Positions 30,611 through 43,760 of a stretch of 64,000 bases of DNA are shown piece by piece. This DNA is from Anoplopoma fimbria. Its lineage: Eukaryota; Chordata; Actinopteri; Perciformes; Anoplopomatidae. Where the stretch lies: positions 9,188,790-9,252,789 of the forward strand of contig NC_072452.1 of the NCBI RefSeq assembly GCF_027596085.1. Direction: 5' to 3'. The notes below the pieces were generated by a model. That model saw only the letters and a program-made list of their open reading frames with translations. It was not told the DNA's origin and did no database searches. Numbering within the stretch: position 1 is the first letter of the stretch; every line of letters starts with the position of its first letter. A program made the position numbers and the translations under genes.

Positions 30611-33600
30611 AATGCACATGAGCTTGCAGACACATTAACACACAAACATTTCCCAGACCTGTTAAATCAGCCTCAGGTGAACCAAACCATCAGCAGACAT
30701 CGCCTCAACCGGATGTCTGGAGAAGACACAACGGTTCTGAAATCATCGTCTCCTCCCATAAATACCAGATCCTCCATCATGTCTGCTCCTGCACCTGACC
30801 CCTGACAGGCACTTAGCAAGGCAGGAAAATGTGGAATCAATGCCCAAATTATTCACACAGCGTGCAGCGGAAGTGTCCTTTTCAATTTAAAGTGAACTAA
30901 TTTGTTATTGTAAAGAGGAGGTTACACCTCAGGCCATCCAAGTTGTTTATCCATAACTCCCTGTGAATGCCGGTTCGGTTTAATCCCATCTGTTCAGCAT
31001 ATGGGTTTGGGGAGGAAAAATTCTCTTCGCTTTTTACAATGGCCAATTAAGAAAACATGTTATTTCACCAGATTCCATTTTAATGGAAAAACTATCTATG
31101 CCTCAAGAAAATCCCTCAGCCACCCACCTGGATGATGACACCACTGAGGCCCTTCCGTGCAGAGCTAAATAAAAACAGACATCAGAGGCTCTTTTTTTTA
31201 GGCAACCCACATAAGCATGTTTTTAAGCTTTTGTCTCACTGGCAGGACTGAGGGAGAGATATAGTTCATGCAAAACTGCTGAATACCCATAACCTCTCTC
31301 TGTGTGGATACCACAGCCTGCAGCTCTCTTGATTATTGCTCTTCCAGTCAAATGCAGGCATTCCAGACTGCAGCAATGAGTGTGTTGTAAATAGACAAAA
31401 CATGCTTCGACAAGCTTCCTCTATCAACTCCTATTTTTTGCGACATTTGCTGTCTTTTGGTCCTTTCTCTATTTTGTTTTTTCCTACTCCACCCGCTTTA
31501 GTAGTACTCTTAAAACCACAGATCTCTGTAAAGCAAGCCAGTTTGGTTAAGAAAATGGAGTGCAATGAAATGTCCTTTTTGTAACCAAGCCAATGCCTGA
31601 GCGGTAAGAGGGGGCTGAAGACTCAGTGCTGCTTTCCCATGAGCTCTTTGTGCATGACCTAAGGTTATTTTATGGGAGTTTGGAGGCACAGCCGTCACAG
31701 CTCTGCGGTTCGTCTGTCTGTGAGAGTCAGATGGATGCAAACGAAACTTCAGAAACAGTTAAAGTCACCACACAAGAGAGGGACCCCATGGACAGACAGG
31801 CAGATTAGTGAAGAATTAGATATACAGTAGATCAAAGTTGATGTTTGGCCTGTTAGTTTGTGCTTGTGTGTCATTCCTTTGTTGCATAAGTCTTAAAATG
31901 CTTTTTATGTCTGTGTATGTCCCGGCCTTTGATTGTGTGTTCTCATGAGCAGCATGCACACAGTGCGTGCCTGTGTGTGTGCGAGTGTGTTTAGTCTACA
32001 GGCAGAGGAAAGGAGCTTGTGGTTTGACAAAGACGAATAGCCGAGTTTGTTCCCCTCCTGTGAACGTGTATCAGCACATGACATCATCACATCCATTTTC
32101 ATGCCATTGCCTGACTGGTGGTCAGTGTGCTCTGGGCATGCTCCGGCACTGAAATATATAATAAGCGGGATGCATGATTGGAAAACAGGGCGAGAGCGGA
32201 AGACAGAGCGAGGTCGGGTGCAGTGGGTGATTAGATAGGCGGTATGCCATTGTCACAGGATAGAGGAAGCTACTGTGGTATTACCAGAGTGTTAACTACA
32301 TGTGCAACATCAGCTCAAAAATATGCTGAGCAACAGTAACCGTTTCTTTTGTGGAGAGAAAAAATCATTATATTGAAAATATAACACACACTTGGAGGTG
32401 ATGAAGAAAGCTAAAGAGAAGCTATGAATCCAGTTGGTTAATTTCAGTCAAAACTCAACTCAAGGTCATTAGTATTAATTAGTTTTACTTGTCATGCAAT
32501 TCATGATTTTTTTTGATTTTATTATCCTAGACAAGGACTTGCATAAAAACACTTTTTGGCTATTCCGGAGAAGCAGAAAAAAATTGTAAATACAACACTA
32601 GCATATCACTATTTAAGTCGATGTGTCTAACTTGTTAGCAAGCAACTGCCTATAGACATAGAGCTGCAATAGCATTCGTTTGGAGTTAGGTATTTGGCCA
32701 TCTGATGAATGTAAGTCCAATGTTCACTCTGTTTTCCGTCCCCGTCAACTCTTGAGAGAAATATCTGTCTCTTAAACGGCTAAATGCTCTGCTATATTCA
32801 TCATCTAGTTGCTAACTTTGTCCGTCTGCAGTTTGGTGGTGGACTGGTAATGTGCAATTGGTTTTCAGATCTTTTTCTATGAAAACAGCTGTCAGCTGCA
32901 GCCAAAAGCAACACTGATGAGAGTGAATAAAAATGATAGTTTTGGGCCGTAAAACAGAAACTGTGAGCTGAAATACGGTATATTAAAATGTTCTGTAGAG
33001 TTGGCTGGAAAATTCAGGTGACAAGTGACCCCCTTACATTACGCATAGTCTTTTGCTCTATTGTTGATGTGAAAATAGTGCTATAGTTGATTTAAATACC
33101 AAGTGATACAAGAAAATAAATTTGCATTGCTAATATAATAATATGTAAGTACGCTAGTATTATAGCCACTAAAAAAAAGATATACAGCCTGTACCTCTTT
33201 TACAAGCTATTTTGTCTGAAGTCCCATAATGTACAGAACCTCATAAAATGGCATTTAACACCGTAGTACAGTATGATCATGTTCCCAGCAGTGGTAAAAA
33301 GAACTCTAGGCCTACTGTGAATTTGTTTGTTGGCTCTGAAGTCAAGGGGTGTAATTTGTCACTGTCGTTTGAGTCTTATCACAGTTCCTGTAGTCCTTTT
33401 CTCCCTGCCTGGGCTCACTAACATATCCCGCCATATTCCTTTGATTAGGAGCACATCTGACTCCCATTAAAGCTTCCACATGCGGATCCAGAGGCTGGAT
33501 GGAAAAAGTTATTTTTTTTCTTCCCTTCTTTTTCATGCAACTCAAGCCTTCAGGAAATAAAGTGGTATCTGCCTCACAGACAGTGTTTCAGTTAAGGGAA

Positions 33601-34260
33601 TAAAGTGTTGAAGCAATTGTTTTCTCATTAACACTTTTTTTTTTTTACACATTCCGAACTTGTATCACTCGAAGCTGAACTTCCCATCAAAAGAGCAACT
33701 AAATGTTTCTTTAATGGTTTAACCAACACCATATAGGGGTATGGATCTGAAAGTTTGTTGAATAACTTGCTGCCTGCCTTTGGCCACACAATAAAGTCCT
33801 CTGCCAAATGCCATTCAAAGCCTGGGAATTATATTGAAATGAATCACAGTTGCACTCCTTAATGTTACCAATAGTTAAATGGGAAAGGAAAAAGAAACGC
33901 AAAGGAAATAATGTTTTTGACAGTAGTGGATGTTTGCTGACCATGGCACAACCATAAGGCCATAAAAGCAGCCATGAACAATGAGGAGCTGCGGCAAAGT
34001 GGGCCACTGCCTGGCAAGGACATTAGGAAGTGATATGACGAATCCACAGATTCCAGGGAGGAAATGACACACTGTGGAAAGCCTCAGAGGCCTTGAATCC
34101 CACAGAATCAGGCGATGTGGAGTCCACCCCTGAAGAAGAGGAAGTTATTTCAACAAACTGGACATATTGTGATTCCTGTGTTACTGTCCCTCTGGCCAGG
34201 GTGTCACCCAGACAGCAGTGCAATGTGTCATACAGGAGGGGGACTCTGTGTGGAGGACGT
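30611..34260. other. Intergenic, no gene recognised
   Basis: AT-rich sequence with short open frames only. I see no RNA gene or transposon terminus. Confidence 0.4.
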
Positions 34261-34269
34261 GAAGACAAC

Positions 34270-34440
34270 ACATCATGAGGACACTATCATGTTGGTCTGT
34301 TGGTCGGTCAGTCCACCACTCTGCTTTCAGACTGAGATATCTCACTATTGGATGGATTGCCAGCCGATCGTGCCTGACAATCATGGTATCTTTGTAATTC
34401 ATTTTTATTTTGTACAAACATTAATTCTCTCCTCAAGAAG
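34270..34440. mobile_element. Fragment of a common teleost repeat
   Basis: The phrases TTGGTCGGTCAGTCCACCAC, CAGACTGAGATATCTCACTA and TTGGATGGATTGCCA match a widespread fish repeat that I recall by its 'CTATTGGATGGATTGCCATG' phrase. It is short and has no clear ends. Confidence 0.5.
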
Positions 34441-35364
34441 GGTGAAGAGTGTTTTAACTTTGGGGAGTCCGTAACTTTTAATTTGGTGCTATCATTAGAT
34501 CAGCATTTCAGCATGTACAATACTTTGGTTTATGACCAAACACCTGCAAAACTAATGACGTTCCCATTTACCTCAGCAGTATTTTGTGTTTAGTGCTTAG
34601 AACAAGCTGAATGCCACATAGTCCCATTATATTCAAGATAAGTCAGACATCTTGACAGCCAATATCTCCAAATCTAGGGAACTCACACCATAATAGCATT
34701 GCAGGAGAGAGGAAAGATACTTATTTTTTAATTTTGGGGTTAACTGTCACTTTAAAGCACCACTTAGCCTAAGTGCAAACAGACAATTAATTGTTAGATT
34801 TTTGTTAGATAAATTTAGTAGATATAGAAACCTGGAGCAAGTTGACATTCTACACTTGAAACTTACTTGTACATGCACTTTACAGGCTGATTCCAGTGTA
34901 CATTGAAATCTCAGTGAATGACAGATAAAAAAAATAAGGATTCAGCATTTCCCCATTTGAAATTGGCTTTTGAACACCATGTAATAAAAGTAACAAAAAA
35001 TAATATTATTTTGGTGTCTGGTCAAATTTGTATTGAAGGGGGCTGAGTTGGAAGGGGCTGCAATGGGGAACTTGGACTCACAACCTTAATATTTCAAAAT
35101 CTGTACAAATACTATGTATGTTATAAATCTAAACAGAAGTCTTGAAACATTTTGACTTCTTACTGCATTGATCAAAGCGTGGAACACCATATGTTATATA
35201 TTACCATTCACGCCCTGTTTCACATTGGCTACCAACCCCTCTATATCACAGCGGATTCACAGCACTGACAGACCAGCTATTTCAGGTCAGGCACCCCTGC
35301 CACAACAACCCAAGCATGTTGTAATTTGAGCCCGTCGCCAGGAATTAATTGTCTACTTTTTTGC

Positions 35365-35520
35365 CAGAAAACATAAATCAGTTGTCTGCATCTTTTCAGT
35401 GTCAGCACCCTTTTGCACAGCCTGAGACAGCCCGGCCTCCGCACTTCTGATGATAGTAACACCGGGGTGGGCCATAACCAACCATGAAATCAGCCATTCA
35501 GGATGCCCAAACTTACAAAA
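35365..35520. repeat. Dispersed repeat, first member of a diverged pair
   Basis: Begins with AAATCAGTTGTCTGCATC, contains TTTTGCACAGCCTGAGACAG and ends with CATTCAGGATGCCCAAAC. A sequence with the same order of blocks lies at 38915-39045 on the same strand, about 3.5 kb away. The family is unknown to me. Confidence 0.6.
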
Positions 35521-38040
35521 TACAATATTTACGGATTGGATAAAGCAGGGAATTCAACATTTTATATTATTTCCTGAGTTATCAATCCTTTTGATTACAT
35601 TTCATTCCAGAGTACTCAAAATGAAAACAAGATGTCTGATAACATCTGGACACATTATCAACAGTAAAATATTTCTAATGAATGAGTTTGACATAATAAT
35701 AATAATAATGGCGGTCTTGGTGCTTGTTTTCATAAGTCCCTACTTCCCGCATGTCTGGCTCTTTTCTAGGATTAGCTAAGTGTTCGCAAGGTCCAACTAA
35801 AACAAAGATGACGTTGGTGGCTCGAGTACTGCCCTAAACCACCATCCGATCTATCTGCGGATCTCAGCTTAGATCCTGTCCAGACAATACCCGGCTTCCC
35901 TGTGCTGCACCAATCAAAACACATGCCATTATATGGCAGCTGGGTGAGAGGCTTGGAGACGAAAAAACAAGGAGAGAGAGAGGGAAGGTGACAGAATGAG
36001 GAATGAGAGGAGGAGGAGGAGGCTTTTAGACAGAAATACCAGGGTAAGCTGTTCCTGCTAAAACGCCAAAGTCATCAAATGAAGAGAGGCATTTGTAAAG
36101 TCTATTTAGACCACCCTCTACGCCTTTGTTTAGTCTTTTTGAGGGTTCTCATACCCATGACTCTGCTGGCTGCATTGCCTCTACTCTCTAGTGCTCTCAA
36201 AGAAAAACCCTTCAGGGGGAATGGAGAGCAGTCCCTCAGTCCTGGCACTCTGCAGACCAGTGCTCTGACGGACTAAAGGGTCTGGGGCTGCTGGTCGGGG
36301 GCAGTAAACTCTGTCCTACCCTTGTGCTCTTTGACAGAGTCTAATCCATTCAGATCGAGTCGCTGCAGAGAATCTGTGGTCTGACAAAGCCCAGCTCTGT
36401 CTCTGTGATCCAGCCCACTGACTTCTAAGCTTTTACAGATGTGTGGAGAAAGTGGGCATGGAGCAGGCCCAGGCTGGGTTGGCTGACTAACTGGACGCAG
36501 GGTGCTAAATCCGCCTTTCAACAGCAACCTGATGAAACCTTTAAATCTGCTTCCCGTCTCTCTGCAGACCCAGCCTGGAGCAAAAACCAACACACAATGA
36601 ATTCAGACAGCCAGGGCCTGGTGGGTATATTCCAAAAGTGATATGGTAGAATTTAGATGCCTCATGTTTTTCTGTTGTGTACAGGGCAGTCAGCCAAGCG
36701 TCTTATCAGCCCTGATGTTGTCTTTCCTGGTTTCTGCCCCAATGCTCTCTAGAAGGAGAGGAGGTCCGATGAGGAATGTAATTACTTTTGACTCACATTT
36801 CCCTTAAGATCACTCATGAGCGATTGTCATACTGTTGCCATCAAACAAAACACTGGAAAATCTGGGGAAAATGTAACATCTCTCCGATCAGACGAGTCAT
36901 GGCAGGCATTACTGTATGCCAAAAGTGATATGGAGGACATCAAAGCAGACAGGCAAAGCTGACTTTGATGACGGGCAGTACATCTAGATTATATCATGGC
37001 AGCTGAATACAAAAAGATTTATTCAAAATGATGCTGAAACAGATGTCAGCGGTGTGAGCTGCCATGTGAATGACCCCTTGTTTCATTTTCCACTCAAACA
37101 AATGAGCTACAGGGCCGTCATGGTGAAATCCACAATCCAGCTTCTCTTTGCCCCTAAAATACTTTTTGATTCAATTGTCTTTTGCTCTGATCAGGGCGCA
37201 CTTGCAAACTTAGAGAGACAAGGCACATCATGAATCTATTAAAACTTGAAGGAATGAAAACAGCATCCTCTAGTGTACTACTGTGATCATGCTGATCAGA
37301 AATACATGAAGTAGAGTAGCAAATCATTATTTTACCCAAAGCTGGGCTAAATACAATGTGAGGTTAGTGATATGTGACAGAATATGACACACGATTTTAT
37401 ACAGGATAGACAGAGGGTGTGTGGGTTGAACCAGGATGATAGACTGTGGGTGTGTGTGTGTGTGTGCATGTGTAGAGAGATGGAGTGCATGATAATGAGG
37501 TGGTTGGCTGAAATAAAATAGGTGTGTTAGGTGATAGCAGCACTTTCCATGTGTCATTTCCCGGCTACCTGTTAGTCAACGAGCATGAATAGGAAGGTAC
37601 TGTGCTTTTCTGAGTTAGCATCCACGGCAACACCCTTTCCTCCCCCTCCTCCTCCTCCTCCTCCTCCTCCTCCCCCTCCTCCTCTCAGTGCAGCCAAGCA
37701 CAAGTTCAGACTCCCTTTAAAAAAATAACCCACTAGTCATTCTGCTAACCATTTCCTGAGAAACAGAGCAAAGTTTGAATGTTGTATGGATGTTTTTTCA
37801 GATTTTCAGTGTGTTTCATAACTCCATAACCATAAAAGGACGATGAATGTTGAGGAAGTTACAAGAAAAGGAGGGGAAGTTTATCAGAAGTTCAAGAGCA
37901 GATAAAAAAAAACAAATCACAGCTGGATGTTTAAAATAAAAAGCAAATTCCACAGTCCTGATTTTTTCTAAAGAATAGTTTCTGGAAACACACTTATTCA
38001 CTTTCTTGATGATAGTTAGATGAGTAGATCAAAACCAGAC
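35521..38040. other. Intergenic, no gene recognised
   Basis: Contains a purine-rich stretch at 35960-36025 and the CCT repeat listed separately. The open frame on the minus strand at 36273-36593 (106 codons) has no recognisable features. No RNA genes are seen. Confidence 0.4.
37639..37685. repeat. (CCT)n microsatellite
   Basis: About 47 bases of CCT units with CCCC interruptions. The tract is a homopurine-homopyrimidine run. Confidence 0.93.
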
Positions 38041-38525
38041 TTATGTCTGCCTGTTCCATATAAAGCTATGATCATCAACTATTTAGCTTAGCTTAGCATA
38101 TTGACTGGAAACAGCTGGTCTTTCTTGGTCAAAAGGCAACAAAACCCACCTACCAGCACATCTAAGGCTTACCAATTAACACTTAGTATCTTGTTTGTTT
38201 AACCTCTACAAAAAATAATATTTGTAGTTTTTATGGGTGTTCTGGTGCTGGACTGTTACTTTTTTGTACGGCTTAAACAAACTGGATATAAGTGTTAATT
38301 AGTGAGCTTCTGAGGTGCTGGTAGGAAGACTTTGTTACCATCGGAAAGAGCCAAACTAGCTTTAACCCCCTGTTTCCATTGTTTATGCTACGCTAAGCTA
38401 CCTGGCAGCTGCTTTGTAGAAAGTGTAAAGACATGAAAGTGGTATTGATCTTCTCATTTAACTCTCAACAGGAAAGCAAAAGGGAATATGTCCAAAAAAC
38501 ATTGAGCTATTCCTTTTAAAGATGT
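38040..38525. mobile_element. Teleost dispersed repeat of the 'TTAGCTTAGCATA-AAGACTGGAAACAG' type, longer copy
   Basis: The left part reads TTTAGCTTAGCTTAGCATA, then GACTGGAAACAGC and CACCTACCAGCACATCTAAG. Toward the right lie CCCCCTGTTTCCATTGTTTA, TGCTACGCTAAGCTA, GTATTGATCTTCTCATTTAA and GAGCTATTCCTTTTAAAGAT. The two GGAAACAG/CTGTTTCC blocks are inverted relative to each other, so the core is a palindrome, as in non-autonomous DNA transposons. I recognise the family as common in fish but cannot name it. Confidence 0.7.
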
Positions 38526-38914
38526 AGGCTGTTCCTTTGTGAGGAGCTTGAAAGCATCAGATGAAAAAAAAAAACTAACCATGCTAAATGCTGTCAATAT
38601 GCGCAATCAAGTCGACACAAGACTGAAAACCCACACCAGTGCAGCACAGTGTTATTATTGTCTGTAGAATCAAAGAAGGGACCATTTCTTCTGGGATTAA
38701 ATCCAAACCAGCATTCTGCCTCCTGAATCTGAGTCAGTCGTCTAACCATCGTGTGTGATGGAAGTCTAATTACTGGCTGCAGCCAAGGTTAACTGACAGT
38801 TTGGGTTTTCCCATATTTCCCCTCATAAACCTTAAGTAATGTAAGGCAACACCACACAACCAATGAAAACAAGTATGTGACAAATACATCTTTCTGCAGA
38901 AACTGCACCCTCAT

Positions 38915-39045
38915 AAAAAAAAATCAGTTGTCTGCATCCTTTCCTTTTCAACCTTTTTGTACAGCGAGAGGCAGACAGGCCTGTGCATTTTTGACAATTG
39001 TTACACTGGGGTTCATGAAGTCAGACATTCAGGATGCCCAACATC
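38915..39045. repeat. Dispersed repeat, second member of a diverged pair
   Basis: Starts with AAATCAGTTGTCTGCATCC, includes CTTTTTGTACAGCGAGAGGC and ends with CATTCAGGATGCCCAACATC, in the same order as the copy at 35365-35520. Many substitutions and small indels separate the two, so the duplication or insertions are old. Confidence 0.6.
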
Positions 39046-42000
39046 AACTAGGAAGGTAAGTGGCAGAGGTTGAAGAACAAATGCCAAAAGGAATGGGGTT
39101 CAGCTCAGGTTATTTGACTACGAAACTAAAATCCTACCGTCACAACACAAGGCATTGCAGCTGAAAATAGTACTGTTTACTTTCTCACTAGCGAGGGACT
39201 AATGCCAGGGTACAATGTTTAACAGAGCATCCAGAAAAAGAAAAAAACATCTTCTAAACAGAGAAAACTCTAAATCAGTCCATCATGGTATTCCTGTGCA
39301 AATAAATAATCAAATAGTTATAAAATTAATTAAAAAAACATAATGACCTCAAGAAACATCTTTGGCGTGTTATTTGTAAACTCATCGGGTATTGATATAA
39401 CAGCCATGTAAGTTATGAGAGTATCCCTGGAGACGCATCCAAATATAAACAGCCTGAAATACACGCCTGACAATCCAGCCAGCGGCAGCCATCTGGGCCT
39501 ATCCAGTTACAGTGCTGAATAAGAAAATAAGAAGATAAATAGCTTGCAGTACCAAGTTCCTGTTCAGGCTGACTCAAGAAAAAAACACCTTCTCCTGTTC
39601 CAGCCCACAGGTGATGGAGCCAGTGTAAAAGCTCACTAATAAATTCAGCACTACAGTCCCTGAGGTGTCTGTGATTTGGGGGTCTTGATTGAGGGGATGT
39701 TTGACCTTCTGGTTGGGGCTCTCTGCCTCCGAAGGGCTGTTTTAAAGCACTAAAAAGTCCAGCCTGGATTTTCAGTTTCGTGACCCACTTAAAGGCTATA
39801 TGCTGGCAAATGTGCCAGAGAGGTTTCTCGTCTGGCAGCAGGACCTGGTTGGCTTGACTATGGTCTCCTAAAGCTTAGCAAAGCCACTTTTATTTTAACT
39901 CCCCTCTAATTAGGGGCTTGGTGGACCAGGAGGAGAGAAAGAGGGAGGGATGGACGAATGGAAAGATAGTCAGAGAAATAAAGAAAAGGAAAGGAAAGGA
40001 AAGGAAAGACGTCATTAAGAGCTGTGAATAAGAGGGAGAAAATGAAAATAAATGGGGAGGGATGTAGATGATTTTTATTCTGCGCAGAAGGAGGAGAAGG
40101 AATGCTTTGTTTGGCTTTTCACAAGGTCATGTTATGATAACCCTCTGCATGAAAATATGTACGAACTCACTGATGTGAAGGGAAAGTAAGGCCCTTAATA
40201 ACAGATCATGTTGGACTTAAATTCCTGCTAGCGGTGTTGTGCAAGCTCCGGCAGACACATGAAGTCATAGCCGTGCTCAGGCTAACACCCACATGATTTT
40301 TACCCGGTTAAAGGAATATCTCAACAGCAACACAAAAATATCCATGTGACTCTAATCTGTATGAAACTACACCTCAGAGGTGGTCCCTCTTTCAACATCC
40401 AGCGAACGGAAAGTTTTTAAAAGAGTGGTGTTGATACAGTGGGGAATGTGTTGCATTAGCTTCAGGGCGAACAAGGTTAAGTACTCAGGGGTCAAGCTCA
40501 TTCATCCTCTGGTAAGGGGTATGATGTCAGAGATGTGTTACTACTGCAAGGCCTGGAGTGCAGTGCCATCCCTGTAGCTGTGGGCGAGCTGCTGTGTGCA
40601 CAGACTTTTCATTTGGAAGCCAAGCTATAATGCTCATACTATTGTAGATTGGATGTTTGCCGGCCGACTGCCATTAGCATTTTGTTCTGACACAAATTAT
40701 ATAGTTTATAGCCGGGACACAGAAGAAGCCGACACATGTGAATTCAAATGAGCTGCTGGAGAAAGTGAGATTCTATGAAGAGCCCCTGCTGCTAAGACTC
40801 AACCATTACCAGAGGATGTTACACCGGAAAGGAGTGGCAGATGCTTCAGATTGGGCCAAGACCAAAATATTCCCCTCCATTGAAGACATTTTTTTTCCCC
40901 CTCGGGACACCTATCTTCCTCCCCGTCCTCAATCTTTATTATTCCTACTCTTTATCTTTGACCTTCTTCCATCTTGCCACCAGGCCAAGCCACTTCCACT
41001 ACACTGCAGTATCACTACACTATGTACCGTCAGATGTATTGTATAAACCAGATTTGTATCTAGTTGTTGCTGCCGGTGGTAGCAGGATTATGTTATTATC
41101 TCAATTGTAAAATGTATTGTATACCTACACTGACTCACTTTCTCATTTTCATTCTCTCCTTTACACACTCGCCCACCAAGTCTTATCAAAACTAAATAAT
41201 GAAAGAACACATGACAGGGAGGCCTATCTAACAGTGAAGGTGGTGGAGGGGGTTATGGGGGTCCCAGATAAAGTCGCCGTGGCTCACTGAAGTTAAATTC
41301 TCCACCGACAAAATCAGTGGATTGACAGCAAGATTATCTTTCCTGCATAGGCAGGAAATCAAATCTGTGAGCCCCATCAACAGGAAATTAAAGAAAACAA
41401 CATGGTTTAGACAAGAATCAACAAGGCCCGGTCTACTCAGATCCTCCCAGCAGCCACTTCAACCAGTGTCTACGCCTGGCAATGATTCAGGACGTCCTGA
41501 CAGTGAAACACTCCTCAGTCCAATCTGTAGATAAACAGCAGCCAGAGTCCACAGACAGCAGATATCCTTATGTAAATAATAAATGTTTGGAAACTTCTTC
41601 CTCAAACACCAGTGATTGTAGTCTCCTTCCTCTTGTCTCTGAGTTCCTATCATTTATATGTTTCTGCTTTTGAAAAGGCTCAGTTAATACAGCCTCATTT
41701 CTATTTAACAAACAACCTCTCTGACTACAATTAGCTTTCCTTAATCCCACGAACTGTGTGTCTTGATGATCTCACTATTTGTTCCTTGTTTTATTGTTTC
41801 AGCAGGGATGGCAAAGTGTATCTGTGTAAAATTCCTTAGGCACGACTAAAATTTGTAATTTAGCCCTCTGTTCTCAGCCGACAGTCCCTGTGGGATCTTT
41901 AGTTTGACTCTGTTTCCACAGCTGAGCTTGAGTATCTATAAACCTTTTTTTACATATGATGCTCTCATTAATTCAGTGGCTGCTTCATGCATGAAAGTGC

Positions 42001-42090
42001 AGTACTTGCATGGTTTTGGCCACTTTACAATATAGCATCCATATCATATAGTTTTGTAGTAGGCTAACTCAGACATGAAATGTTTTCTGC
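39046..42090. other. Intergenic, no gene recognised
   Basis: Includes a short GGAAA pentanucleotide run at 39984-40007. A plus-strand frame at 40738-41046 starts like a charged globular peptide (MNSNELLEKVRFYEEPLL) but has no recognisable family and no splice support. I see no RNA genes. Confidence 0.4.
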
Positions 42091-42099
42091 CCTCACTCA

Positions 42100-42375
42100 C
42101 CTATGTGTATAGTTGCACATGTAGCCAGCTAAACTCACTTCCAACTAAGGCTAAAGACATGGAGGTGGGCTTTTATGTGTTATTCAGCATTCATTTGTAC
42201 TTAGCTCCATCCTTTGTGTCACTTCTGGTTGCAAATAGCAAAGATGGCAAATAGCAAAAATCAAGATGGCGACAGTCAAAATGCCCAAATAAAGGCTTAA
42301 AAACTGCAGTCTACAAACCAATGGGGGACGTCACACTGACTACGTCCACTTCTAATATACAGTTTATGCTTGTGA
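42100..42375. mobile_element. Fragment of a common teleost repeat
   Basis: The phrases CACTTCTGGTTGCAAATAGC, CAAACCAATGGGGGACGTCA, GACTACGTCCACTTCTAATA and TATACAGTTTATG match a repeat that I recall as frequent in fish introns and intergenic DNA. No ends or coding capacity are evident. The left limit is uncertain. Confidence 0.55.
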
Positions 42376-42747
42376 CCTCTCACCACAGCTTAATGTAGTC
42401 ATGGGATGTGAGTAGTGATTTCTTCACAGATGTGTCTCATTTGGTGGATTGTGGCCCAAAGAGGTGAAATTATCAAATATTCCAAAAGAAGGAGTTGTCT
42501 TGGGATGCCTTGACACTAACTGTGGACAGAACAGCTTTGTTGCTGTTTGCTCCTCAAGTCCAACTACAGTGGAGGACCTCCTCAGTCTGTGAAATGTGCC
42601 ACTGATAGAGTCCATAACAAATCCACATCCACAGTTTGACATTTCATATTCCTGCACTGTAAATCCAATGAAGCTCTCATTGATTCCCAACATCGATTTA
42701 ACTTAGCCCCTCGTGGGTGAAATACGGCACAGCTCAGCGATGGGAAC

Positions 42748-42748
<1 letters not shown>

Positions 42749-42803
<55 letters not shown>
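42749..42803. repeat. (TG)n microsatellite, about 55 bp
   Basis: Uninterrupted TG dinucleotides. Confidence 0.96.
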
Positions 42804-42806
<3 letters not shown>

Positions 42807-43469
42807 GGATCTTTGTGGTGTGTTGATGGGTCATGTTGGGCTGGGCTACCGTGAGTTTGGCTGTATGCCCCTGGGACAGCTACACAGTGGAAACCAGTCG
42901 ACTCTGCCTTCAGCATCTATCCACAAGCTCTTAGCTGCCAGCACACTTTCAGCAAGACCTAATGGGGCTTAGCTGACCAAGGTGCCTCCGGCAATATACC
43001 GTCCACAATGAGACAACAATAGTGTTTCTATTACAAGTGTTGCCCTAATTGAAAATCCTCTATTTATTGAACTTGTATTATTGCTGGCGTGTGGCTGAAT
43101 TTCTTTGGGGCATGTAATTCATTTGGGCAGTTAATGAACCTTGTTTGGGTGGATACTTGTAGACCATAGAGGATTATCGTGTGCTGAGCATCACTGAATA
43201 AAGATCTCAGTGTGGTGGGTGCAAAAATGCATGACTCTTTTCTGTAAATGTCAGAGGAACTCAAGCTCGGCTCTGTTTGCTGATAACAGCAAATAAAATG
43301 AGTCATTCTTGTTCCAGGGGGAAATATCTTGTGGTCTCTGCAAAGAAACCCAAAGCCTTTTTGGAAAGTTCGGGCCTAGGTGTGATTATGGCAGCAAGCT
43401 CTAGTTTATCTCCAAGGTGCCAACACAACTCTGCACATGATACATTCCATTGAAAATCACCTCATATTC

Positions 43470-43760
43470 AATTTGGGAGATATGCTTATTTGCTTTCATA
43501 CAGAGAGATAACACTATTGTATCTGTAAGCTGAATATTGAAATACAGCCATCAGCCACTTGACTTAGCTTAGCCTAAAGACTGGAAACAGGGGGACTCAG
43601 CTGGCTGGGTCCAAATGTTAATAATAAAAAAATGTCAACTACAAGCACGTCTAAAACTCACTAATTGGCACAGTATATCTTAGTGGTTTAATCCATAAAT
43701 GAAGCTTTAGTTGCTGTTTCCAGTCTTCATGCTAAGATAAGATGTGCCTCCCCGCTCTGC
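43470..43760. mobile_element. Second, shorter copy of the 'AAGACTGGAAACAG' palindromic teleost repeat
   Basis: The left inverted repeat reads CTTAGCTTAGCCTAAAGACT followed by GGAAACAG at 43564-43591. The right end reads CTGTTTCCAGTCTTCATGCT at about 43717-43736, close to its reverse complement. The blocks ACTACAAGCACGTCTAAAAC and CTCACTAATTGGCACA correspond to the copy at 38040-38525. It is non-coding. Sequence left of 43560 resembles the outer part of the same family. Confidence 0.7.

Noticed and set aside
30482..30805. Long cysteine-valine open frames at the TG/CA arrays (also at 17.0, 42.7, 47.7-48.2, 58.6-58.9 and 59.2-59.4 kb)
   Set aside because: They are translations of dinucleotide microsatellites and have no stop-free extension beyond the repeat that looks like protein.
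40738..41046. Plus-strand 102-codon frame as a gene
   Set aside because: It starts plausibly but turns into low-complexity hydrophobic sequence, with no splice sites or family resemblance that I can support.
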